Shown: positions 7,003 to 13,798 of the stretch, one piece after another
How positions within the stretch are numbered: the stretch's first letter is position 1
Layout: the number at the start of each line of letters is the position of its first letter
Origin: an uncultured Candidatus Melainabacteria bacterium
GTDB taxonomy: Bacteria; Cyanobacteriota; Vampirovibrionia; Gastranaerophilales; Gastranaerophilaceae
Reading direction: 5' to 3'
NCBI GenBank assembly: GCA_934667125.1
Contig: CAKULF010000002.1
Coordinates: 186,001 to 250,000, forward strand
Length of the DNA: 64,000 nucleotides
Program-made: the position numbers and the translations under genes
The notes under the pieces: model-generated
What the model was told of the DNA's origin: nothing
The model's database searches: none
What the model saw: the letters and a program-made list of their open reading frames with translations, nothing else

Positions 7003-8475
7003 ATGCTAAATTATTTTAAAAAAATCTCGAAGAAAAATACCTGCGCAATAAACAGCGTTTGTTCAATACATCCGAGCGTTCATAATTTATATGAAATATT
7101 GATGGATGAAGTTAGGGAAACTTGTTTTTATTTGGTTAAATTAAAAGAGTTCAATATTTCCAATAGTTTGATTGAAAACCAATGTATAGAAGCGCTTTCC
7201 GTCTTTTTAATCAATACAAATTTTAATAAAAAAAACTATTTGAATTATTTAGGAAAAATATATAATTCAAAAAAGGAAGTTAAAGAAAAATATCTAAAAT
7301 TTTGCCAAAACTATCAATATCCAAGCGAAACAATCAATTCAAATTTTGAAATGGACGATAAAACAACAATTTCAAAATTGATTGAACATGCGCAAAATAA
7401 TATGGCAAAAAAAGAAAAAGTTAAAGATAAATCCAAGGAATATCTTTTTTCTTTAATAACAATTTTTTCTAAGTTGGCTTGCGTTGATTTGGTTAAAATT
7501 AAAAAATTTGAAGCGCAATATACTGAATATGATTTTGAAATAATCAGATTTTTTGCCCTTACAAACGGATATTCAATCAGAAATGAAAAAATAAAAAGAA
7601 GAATAACCGATTTTTCAAATATATCTTATAAAATTCAAGAAAAATTGAATGATATTTTAGAAAAACGCTATGGCAAAAAAGAAAAAACGACGATAAATAC
7701 CAATATTTTAAACGGCAATTCCATTCTAATAACGGGAGATGACCTAAATGAATTGGAAAATTTATTAAAACAAATTGAAGAAAAGAAAATTGAAAACATT
7801 AATATATATACGAATGCTCAACTGATAACAGCGCACTCATACCCTTATTTCAAACATAATAAGCACATAAAAGGGCATATAGAGAGCGATAACGCCGAAT
7901 ATGATTTTTCAAATTTTAAAGGAGCAATTTTAATTACTCAAAATTTTGTTCAAAAAATTGATAATTTATATCGTGGCGAAATTTTTTCAAATAAGATAAT
8001 TTCTTTTGAAAAAGTTGTGGATATTATTGATAATGACTATTCAAAACTAATTGAAACGTCTTTGAATTTGAATGAAACCCAAACAAACACAAGCTACAAG
8101 GAAAATATCAAACTTGAAAACGATTTTAAAAAAATCTCTTCCTTAATTGAAAATTATAAAAACGACGAAATCATAGTCATAATCGGCAATTCAAACAATT
8201 TTGAAAAGATAGATAAAATTGAAGATAAAAGTGTTTTGAATTTTTCAACCCCATCTCAAAATGATATTTTATATAATTCCTTAAAGCTTCTTGAAGAAAA
8301 AAACATCAAAATTTCACTATTTATCTATCAATGCACCTTAAATAATTTACATATTTTGCTCAATCTTTTAAATCACAAAATTGATTTTTATTTATCAGAT
8401 TGCTCAAATTTCCTTGTAAATCCGCATGTTATTGAATCTTTGAAAAATGATTTTAATATTCAAATTCTAACGTAA
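7003..8475 (+). CDS. hybrid cluster protein (HCP/prismane) homologue lacking metal ligands
   Basis: 490 aa (active HCP about 540). The core aligns clearly with HCP: GNSILITGDDLNELENLLKQ (238-257), NIYTNAQLITAHSYPYFK (267-284), GAILITQNF (307-315), and a C-terminal end like HCP's ..NPHVIESLKNDFNIQILT. Against the family motifs the hybrid-cluster ligands are all changed: His in TGHD is Asp246, Glu in THGEM is Gln273, Cys in TNC is Phe315, Cys in GGCD is Asn396, Cys in QCND is Gln419, Glu in WYEQK is Gln443, and the LACG cysteine falls in a deleted or replaced stretch. The N-terminal CxxC cluster motif is also gone. HCP reduces NO or hydroxylamine at an Fe-S-O cluster; this protein should not carry it. 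The intact frame and helical core suggest a retained non-metal role. Its 3' end overlaps nrdG by 9 nt. Confidence 0.75.
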   Translation: MLNYFKKISKKNTCAINSVCSIHPSVHNLYEILMDEVRETCFYLVKLKEFNISNSLIENQCIEALSVFLINTNFNKKNYLNYLGKIYNSKKEVKEKYLKFCQNYQYPSETINSNFEMDDKTTISKLIEHAQNNMAKKEKVKDKSKEYLFSLITIFSKLACVDLVKIKKFEAQYTEYDFEIIRFFALTNGYSIRNEKIKRRITDFSNISYKIQEKLNDILEKRYGKKEKTTINTNILNGNSILITGDDLNELENLLKQIEEKKIENINIYTNAQLITAHSYPYFKHNKHIKGHIESDNAEYDFSNFKGAILITQNFVQKIDNLYRGEIFSNKIISFEKVVDIIDNDYSKLIETSLNLNETQTNTSYKENIKLENDFKKISSLIENYKNDEIIVIIGNSNNFEKIDKIEDKSVLNFSTPSQNDILYNSLKLLEEKNIKISLFIYQCTLNNLHILLNLLNHKIDFYLSDCSNFLVNPHVIESLKNDFNIQILT

Positions 8476-8964
8476 TTTGCAAAATTCAACGACTTTATTT
8501 TCTTTCAAACTCTTTTGAACATCAATTACTCTTTGATTTGAACTTCCAACCCAATGCAAGGTGTTGTCGTTTAATTCTTTTTTATATTCTCCGTCAATTA
8601 AAACATCAAAATTTGAAAAATCAACAGTGTCTTTTAGTTCTTCCCAAAGGTAACCCGTGTAAGACCAAACGGTTTTATTCGGGAATTTTTCTTTAATTTT
8701 TTCAGCAAGAGCGCAAACTTCATCCCTATTAAACGGGTGCATAGGATCACCCCCCGAAAAAGTTATTCCTGAAATATGTTCTTTATCTAATGCTTCAAAA
8801 AGCTCTTGCTCTGCTGCTTCATCAAACAACAAACCGCCTGCAACATCCCAAGTTTGAGGATTTTGACATTCAGGACAATGATGAGTGCAACCTGCTAACC
8901 ATAATACAACTCTTAAACCGTCGCCATTTAGCATATCGTCTTTTGTGATATTGTGATAATTCAT
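8467..8964 (-). CDS. nrdG: anaerobic ribonucleotide reductase activating protein (radical SAM)
   Basis: 165 aa, normal length for NrdG. The radical-SAM cluster motif is Cys26-x3-Cys30-x2-Cys33 (CTHHCPEC), preceded by GDGLR and followed by the SAM-binding FSGGDP (residues 69-74). It makes the glycyl radical on NrdD so that class III reductase can make deoxyribonucleotides without oxygen. nrdD is not in this window. It lies 54 nt downstream of an unknown gene on the same strand. RBS is weak (AAGGGG some 10 nt upstream of ATG). A strong sign of an anaerobic lifestyle. Confidence 0.93.
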   Translation of the reverse strand: MNYHNITKDDMLNGDGLRVVLWLAGCTHHCPECQNPQTWDVAGGLLFDEAAEQELFEALDKEHISGITFSGGDPMHPFNRDEVCALAEKIKEKFPNKTVWSYTGYLWEELKDTVDFSNFDVLIDGEYKKELNDNTLHWVGSSNQRVIDVQKSLKENKVVEFCKLR

Positions 8965-9018
8965 TTTTTCAACCCCTTTTAATTTATTATATGGCGTATA
9001 AAATTTAAAAGCAATTTG

Positions 9019-9750
9019 TTATCTTAATTTAATAAATGCTTCAATTTTTGCTTTTATGCTGTTGTTTGGAGTGTTGTCAACATCGATATATAGCCCTTGA
9101 TACTTGTTTGCAAGGTGTTTTGCCAACAATGTTTTGGAACAGAAAGATTGAGTAAAAAATATAGTAGGCAAATTCGGCTCAACAAAACTTTCAATCTCGT
9201 AATCCCCTGGGAAATTCGCCTCAACCGCCCGACACCAGCCAAAAACCTCTGTTTCATTCGGAAAAAGGTCTAATAAATCAAGGTCATTTGGCGGAACGCC
9301 CCAAAAGCCAAACTGCGCTTTAGTTTGAGGCAAGTTTGAATAGTCTTTTTGTTCAATAATATTTGCTGTAATTAATTCAATTTTTCTTTTTAGGGGCAAA
9401 TTGCTTTTTGAAATCGGCAAACTCAATTTTGAAATATCAGGACATTTATCCTCAAAAACCGTTTCAACAACGTTAAATCCATCTTTTTTTAATATTTTCG
9501 CAACAAAAAAAGCACTATCGCACTTATCTTTTCCAATCGGCGCAAGAATGGCGATTAAATCGTCTTTTAGATAATATGCGTTATTTATTATGTTTTTAAT
9601 TATCGTGCAATACGCATCAGGCGCAAGAGAAAGCTTTGGATAGTTAAAATCAATATCTAAATCAACAAATTTAGCGCTTGGATATCGAGTTTTGTATTCT
9701 TGAATTGTGCTTTTATTTGGGTAACCCCAAAAACCTATCGTGTTTTTCAT
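9019..9750 (-). CDS. unknown protein with duplicated GFWG motif
   Basis: A 243-aa soluble protein. It starts with IGFWGYP (5-11) and the segment repeats as FGFWGVP (147-153), each followed by Asp/Leu-rich sequence, suggesting two halves from an internal duplication. The C-terminal half has an alternating hydrophobic pattern (LPTIFFTQSF, then GLYIDVD) that would suit an alpha/beta fold. No P-loop or Cys cluster. The family is not recognised. It is upstream of nrdG on the same strand with a 54-nt gap, so co-transcription is possible. Start at the ATG directly before the first motif. Confidence 0.75.
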   Translation of the reverse strand: MKNTIGFWGYPNKSTIQEYKTRYPSAKFVDLDIDFNYPKLSLAPDAYCTIIKNIINNAYYLKDDLIAILAPIGKDKCDSAFFVAKILKKDGFNVVETVFEDKCPDISKLSLPISKSNLPLKRKIELITANIIEQKDYSNLPQTKAQFGFWGVPPNDLDLLDLFPNETEVFGWCRAVEANFPGDYEIESFVEPNLPTIFFTQSFCSKTLLAKHLANKYQGLYIDVDNTPNNSIKAKIEAFIKLR

Positions 9751-9779
9751 ATTATGATTATAGCAAAAAGATAATTATT

Positions 9780-9803
9780 GTCGGATTGGTAAATCCAACC
9801 TAC
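9780..9803 (+). repeat. GTYGGATT palindromic repeat, copy 2
   Basis: GTCGGATT-GGTA-AATCCAAC-CTAC. Same unit as at 663 and 11279, but one stem position is C against A here, an intermediate between the fully paired T-A (copy 1) and C-G (copy 3) versions. Confidence 0.8.
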
Positions 9804-9850
9804 GTTTCTTTTAAACCTTTAACCAACTCATCATCCTCTCTAACCCGTCC

Positions 9851-9870
9851 CCCTGAACTCCGTTTCAGGG
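9851..9870 (-). repeat. CCCTGAA hairpin repeat, copy 2
   Basis: CCCTGAA (9851-9857) pairs with TTCAGGG (9864-9870). On the minus strand the flanks read AGACCCTGAAACGGAGTTCAGGGGGACG, matching the other two copies in reverse orientation. Confidence 0.75.
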
Positions 9871-10089
9871 TCTTCAGATTGTTAAAAACCAGACGAAATC
9901 ATAAAATAAATAATTCTTCGATAGCCAGTTTTAATTTTGATATTTTTCATTCACGCAACTCAAAATCTTTGCGACGGCCGAATTTCTAATTCGACATATA
10001 AACATTTGCTTTTGTTAAAATTAATTTCACCAACAAAGTTCAAGCAAAGCTAAACGTTGCTCCAAGGTAATTATTAGTTTCCCAACAAT

Positions 10090-10186
10090 AACTAAAGAAT
10101 GACTTCCGTTTAGCTTTGCTCATTTTGAACATTTTGAGAAATTAATTTTAACAAAAGCATAAGCCTTAAGCCGTCTTTCTTTTCCT
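10090..10186 (+). repeat. 97-bp direct repeat, copy 2
   Basis: Second copy of positions 9-105, one mismatch. Immediately followed by different sequence from copy 1, so the boundary is sharp. Confidence 0.9.
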
Positions 10187-10197
10187 TTTTGGTTCTG

Positions 10198-10240
10198 TTT
10201 TTCTTTTCTTTGATCGGCGTCTGAACAAAGAAAAGAAAAA
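10198..10240. repeat. 15-bp perfect inverted repeat
   Basis: TTTTTCTTTTCTTTG (10198-10212) and its exact complement (10226-10240) flank a 13-nt spacer, ATCGGCGTCTGAA. The sequence is purine/pyrimidine-segregated and would form a long AT-rich hairpin. Confidence 0.8.
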
Positions 10241-10542
10241 TGAACAAATAAAATGCGAAAGTTTCGATGACCAACTTAATGCAACCAATTCTTTGATAGC
10301 CAAAATCTTATTTCAACATTAATTGCTAAAGATATAAACCTTACAATAGAAAATGGCTATTAAAGAAATTTATAAAACTGTATTATTAATTATTTCAATC
10401 ATAATTCATATAACCAGCTATCAAAGAATTTAAAAAACGAAATAAAAATGAAAACCTTGGCTATCAAAGAAATTCTAAAATAAGAAATTCATCGATAATC
10501 ACAAGTTTATAACCTCTCTTCGGCTACAAATCACGCTTTTAG

Positions 10543-10681
10543 TTTGTTCATTTTCTTTTTCTGCTCCTGTCAAATCAAAGATTTGAAACGTCGCCTATCA
10601 ACAGTTAAACAAAAGCCAAACTCATCATTTGTCTTTTGTTAACTCTGGCTTCGCACTCTTTTTCGCCAGAAAAGAAAAAGA
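10543..10681 (-). repeat. 139-bp inverted repeat, copy 2
   Basis: Exact reverse complement of 156-294. The similarity continues imperfectly leftwards to about 10512. Confidence 0.9.
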
Positions 10682-11039
10682 AAACAGAACCAAAAGAATA
10701 AAGAAAATGGCTTGGATAACATTGACCAAAACCCTCGAAAGGAGAGTCGGGCGCACTATAAAGCTAACAGACATCAGTTGCGCTTTTCATGTTTTGTTTT
10801 TCATGAGGGTAGCTTGCCCTCCCACCTTTCGTTTGTGGGTTTTGGTTAGTTGGTTGTAATTTTTACCATGCTATAGATTTTCTTTGATAGCCAAAGAGTT
10901 AATACAAATACTATTCTCTTGCTTTGTTTTACATAAAGCAAACGTCAAGTTAATTATGAAAATAACATTAGAATAAGAATTGGCTATCGAAGAATTAATA
11001 ATTTTTTAGATTTTTGCTTGGTTCTCAACAATCTAAAGA

Positions 11040-11059
11040 CCCTGAAACGGGGTTCAGGG
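11040..11059 (+). repeat. CCCTGAA hairpin repeat, copy 3
   Basis: CCCTGAA (11040-11046) pairs with TTCAGGG (11053-11059). It lies inside the degenerate repeat 10982-11071, which matches 541-628 and starts with GGCTATCGAAGAA in both copies. Confidence 0.75.
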
Positions 11060-11093
11060 CGACGGTTTTGGAGGGTTTAAGATTTGGTTAACT

Positions 11094-11249
11094 CTATTTT
11101 GAGTAGAATTTATCTATTGAAAGTAGAGTTTGAATTTTAAAAGCCTTATCGCTGGGTTTTAGCTTGTTACAGGTGTAGATGTATGAAATTAACATGCTAA
11201 AGAACATGATTAAAAAACAGGCTATGATTATTTTTTCGTCTTTTTTCAT
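11094..11249 (-). CDS. 51-aa single-pass membrane small protein
   Basis: On the minus strand, ATG is preceded by AAGGA with about 7 nt spacing and opens 51 codons to TAG. The protein has a charged start (MKKDEK), one hydrophobic segment (residues 7-26, IIIACFLIMFFSMLISYIYT) and a basic 25-residue tail. It sits 49 nt downstream of the pilin-like gene on the same strand, separated by the GTYGGATT palindrome. No family recognised. The ribosome site and membrane-protein pattern make it a plausible real gene. Confidence 0.6.
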   Translation of the reverse strand: MKKDEKIIIACFLIMFFSMLISYIYTCNKLKPSDKAFKIQTLLSIDKFYSK

Positions 11250-11278
11250 AAATTTTTTCCTTGTTTATTAAATTGGTT

Positions 11279-11302
11279 GTCGGATTGGTAAATCCGACCT
11301 AC
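11279..11302 (+). repeat. GTYGGATT palindromic repeat, copy 3
   Basis: GTCGGATT-GGTA-AATCCGAC-CTAC, a perfect 8-bp stem. Its CTAC end supplies the stop codon (TAG, read on the minus strand at 11299-11301) of the pilin-like gene, so the element has invaded or extended into a gene end. Confidence 0.8.
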
Positions 11303-12096
11303 TTGTCTTGAATACTTTTTTCAAGCCATTCGGTTGCACGTTTTCCTAAAATTATTTTTCCATCCGCTCGAATACCGTAACCAAAAGGTTCTTCGCCTTT
11401 GTTTAATCCATCAATATCCATACACACAACTTTATAGACAATATCAAAACCATCTTTATCACCAATAAAAGCAGTTTCAGATGGCGAGGACAAAAATCTT
11501 TTAGAACATTGTTTTGTGCCACTTGCATTCACTGTAAAACCTTTTATACCAAATGGTCCAACTCCTGATTCAAAATATTCAATGTCATCTATAGTGGTCA
11601 ATTCTTCCCCTTTCTTTTCTCTCAAAGCGCAAACGCCATCAAGTTGCTCTTTGAAATATTCGATATCTTCATCGGTTATTTCAAAGCGGTAATTTTGATT
11701 GCAATCATTTATTTTTGACCAAGCAACACCGAGTTGAATATTTTGTTTTTGTCCAAGTGTAAGATAACTGCCAACATCTTGTTCAAGTTTTATTGTGTTG
11801 AAATTTTTAGACGAAACAATTTCATTAAATGTTTTAAAAAAATACGTATAATTGTCAAGATTGCTTGAATCAAGCGCTGTTCCATCCGCCTTAATCCCCA
11901 AATCCCCCTCTTTATAGTATTCTCCGCTTGTGACTAATTCATTTATAACCTTAGCCAGTGTTGCATTACCTTTTTTAAACTTCATCACGTTTTCATTTGG
12001 AATGTTGTTAAATGCGACAGGCAAAAGGATTGAAGTTATTATACCAATCACCACGAGAGCTATCATAATCTCAGCTAAAGTAAAGCCTTTTTTCAT
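11299..12096 (-). CDS. prepilin-like protein with type IV pilin N-terminus
   Basis: 265 aa. The N-terminus is a class III signal, MKKG then FTLAEIMIALVVIGIITSIL: prepilin peptidase should cut between Gly4 and Phe5, Glu9 (Glu5 of the mature form) is present, and a hydrophobic helix follows. The remaining 230 residues form a globular domain with cysteines near 133, 156, 196 and 225 and a GPFGIKGFTVNASGTKQCS stretch. It probably anchors in the inner membrane and joins a pilus or pseudopilus. No secretin, ATPase or prepilin peptidase is in the window. RBS AGGAG is present. The stop codon lies in a palindromic repeat. Confidence 0.9.
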   Translation of the reverse strand: MKKGFTLAEIMIALVVIGIITSILLPVAFNNIPNENVMKFKKGNATLAKVINELVTSGEYYKEGDLGIKADGTALDSSNLDNYTYFFKTFNEIVSSKNFNTIKLEQDVGSYLTLGQKQNIQLGVAWSKINDCNQNYRFEITDEDIEYFKEQLDGVCALREKKGEELTTIDDIEYFESGVGPFGIKGFTVNASGTKQCSKRFLSSPSETAFIGDKDGFDIVYKVVCMDIDGLNKGEEPFGYGIRADGKIILGKRATEWLEKSIQDK

Positions 12097-12231
12097 TATT
12101 TCTCCAATATATTTAATATATAGTTACAATAAATTATATAGATTTAATCTAATAAAACAATAGACTAAATATATTATTCACAGTATTAAAACTATTGGAA
12201 AATAGATAAAATTAAAAATATAATTCAAAAT

Positions 12232-12567
12232 ATGAAATCAACAAAAAACACACTTGGCATTCAAATTGGCAAAAAAATCCAAAATTTGCGCAAGCAAAAA
12301 GGTTTTAGCCAAGAAAAATTTGCAGAAGCAATTAATATAGCAACAACTTCCCTGAGCTATATCGAAACCGGACGTGGGTTTATGACCCTTGCGACTATGC
12401 AAAAAATTTGCGAAGTTTTAAAAATCGAGCCTGCTGAAATTTTTCAGTTTATCTCAATTCAAACTAAAGACGAAATGTATAATTATATTAGCGAAAAGCT
12501 TGAAAACATTAAGGAAAATCCGCAACAGTTGGAGCTTGCGTATAACCTTTTTAAAAACGTGATTTAA
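12232..12567 (+). CDS. XRE-family helix-turn-helix regulator
   Basis: 111 aa. A Cro/C1-type HTH covers about residues 9-66, with GKKIQNLRKQKGFSQEKFA (helices 1-2) and the recognition helix around ATTSLSYIETGRG, where SYIE and G are typical. A C-terminal helical extension of about 45 residues (NYISEKLENIKE) may dimerise. A DNA-binding repressor or activator with unknown targets. It is divergent from the pilin-like gene across 135 bp, so that gene is one candidate target. It ends 1 nt before the convergent gene's stop. Confidence 0.9.
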   Translation: MKSTKNTLGIQIGKKIQNLRKQKGFSQEKFAEAINIATTSLSYIETGRGFMTLATMQKICEVLKIEPAEIFQFISIQTKDEMYNYISEKLENIKENPQQLELAYNLFKNVI

Positions 12568-12783
12568 TTACATAACAAAGTTGTTGCCATATTTCAAAGA
12601 ACCTGTCAAATAGCATTCTTTGATTGTTGATTTTAGGCTATTGTATGTCTTTGTTTTTCTGATTTTTTCATCGATTGATTCTTTAATTTTTTCTTTAGAA
12701 TCTGAATATTGATTTGCAATACCTTTTGCCAAATCTAAATTCAAATCTAAGTTTAATAAAATTGATGTTGTTCTGCTGTCCAT
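12568..12783 (-). CDS. 71-aa unknown protein
   Basis: Starts MDSRTTSILLNLDLNLDLAK, then a charged helical stretch rich in Lys, Glu, Ser and Ile, and ends GSLKYGNNFVM. An AAAAGG site is about 10 nt before ATG. No cysteine pattern apart from Cys57, no membrane segment, no family recognised. It abuts the convergent XRE gene with no space between stops. The clear ribosome site supports expression. Confidence 0.6.
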   Translation of the reverse strand: MDSRTTSILLNLDLNLDLAKGIANQYSDSKEKIKESIDEKIRKTKTYNSLKSTIKECYLTGSLKYGNNFVM

Positions 12784-12920
12784 TGCTTTTGCCTTTTATA
12801 GATTAACGATATCCTATACTTAAATAAAAACAAATATTGATTAAGTATTTCAAAGTTATATATTTTTGTTACATTTTGTAATATTTGAGGTAGAGCTGGC
12901 TATCGCACTGGCTCACGCAT

Positions 12921-13685
12921 TTATATCAATGGTATCTTATTAAACTCATCCACCGAAAAGCACATAAAAGCTTCGCAATAATCATATCCCAACTGGATTG
13001 AGCGAAAAGCGTTAATCCCAACGATTTTTTCCGCCAAAGACGGGAATTTATCCTCAGGATAATAAATCTTCAACATCTTTTTCTTTGTTTCAATAATCGA
13101 ACTTATATTTGCAAAGTAATCTATAGCACACAAAGGATAATCAGGCTCATACATTATAATTTTTAAATCGTCTTTAAACTCTTTTTCTTCCAACATTTGC
13201 TTAAAATGCTTCAAAAGCGCAATCGTATCAACATTGTTATCATAAACATTCGGAAGAAAAATATAATCGGCGTCTGATATATCAATTTTTTTAAATGTTA
13301 AATAATGGTTTTTTAGAGTTGTTGAATTGATATCAAAAATCTTAGAACCCTTGACTCTAAGGGTTTTCATAACCTCATGGAACTGTTGTTTTTTAATTAT
13401 AGCGCTTTCAAGCGAATTATGATTATTCAAAAGATTTGAACCGTTTGTCAGGCAAAGAATTTCAAAATTTTTCGGATGTTGAGCGATTAATCCGCCCAAG
13501 CCCTTAATTTCAGCCCCAGGGTATTGAGAAAAAACAAGACATTTTGTGTTGATATTTATTTTCAACTGTTCAAATTGATTTTTCAAACCAAAAAGAAAAT
13601 AAAACACAAATTTATTATAATTAATTTTTTTTATAATATTTGTCTTTTTTACAAAATTAAGAATTTTTCTCTTTAAGGTGTGCAT
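12921..13685 (-). CDS. PIG-L deacetylase-like protein without zinc motif
   Basis: 254 aa. The overall pattern follows PIG-L/LmbE N-acetylglucosaminyl deacetylases: a beta strand then SQYPGAEIKGLGG (53-65; family APHPDDExxGCGG), LTNGSN (79-84), an ESA..KKQQFHEVMKTLRV helix (family R..E...A...LG), a PNVYDNNVDT block near 145 (family H-x-D-H-x-A-T) and a final CEAF (family AEAF). The zinc ligands are lost: HPDD reads YPGA and the second His motif reads YDNNVD. The deacetylase reaction is therefore unlikely. It may bind sugar or act as a regulator. Preceded by AGGAAG. The first 30 residues are basic and partly hydrophobic. Confidence 0.65.
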   Translation of the reverse strand: MHTLKRKILNFVKKTNIIKKINYNKFVFYFLFGLKNQFEQLKININTKCLVFSQYPGAEIKGLGGLIAQHPKNFEILCLTNGSNLLNNHNSLESAIIKKQQFHEVMKTLRVKGSKIFDINSTTLKNHYLTFKKIDISDADYIFLPNVYDNNVDTIALLKHFKQMLEEKEFKDDLKIIMYEPDYPLCAIDYFANISSIIETKKKMLKIYYPEDKFPSLAEKIVGINAFRSIQLGYDYCEAFMCFSVDEFNKIPLI

Positions 13686-13798
13686 TGGTTATCCATCTTC
13701 CTTTCTAGGATTATAACAAAAATTATTTTTAAATATCAACAAAAAATTCCAATATATATATTATTGTAAATTTAATTTAAGTTTTTTAAAGTGGTAAT

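Larger units (their letters stand above)
9751..11093. repeat. gene-free repeat-rich tract B
   Basis: About 1.3 kb without a supported gene. It contains the second copies of the 97-bp direct repeat (10090-10186), the 139-bp inverted repeat (10543-10681) and the degenerate 88-bp repeat (10982-11071). It also has a GTYGGATT palindrome (9780-9803), two CCCTGAA hairpins (9851-9870, 11040-11059), a 15-bp perfect inverted repeat (10198-10240), GAGGG/CCCTC and CCCAC/GTGGG hairpins near 10805-10838, and at least seven copies of the 13-mer GGCTATCAAAGAA or its complement. The open frame at 10629-10859 is made partly of the repeat and is not accepted as a gene. Confidence 0.85.

Noticed and set aside
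10629..10859. 76-codon plus-strand frame in tract B
   Set aside because: Its start is in the inverted repeat and it crosses hairpins. Composition changes abruptly and no ribosome site is seen.
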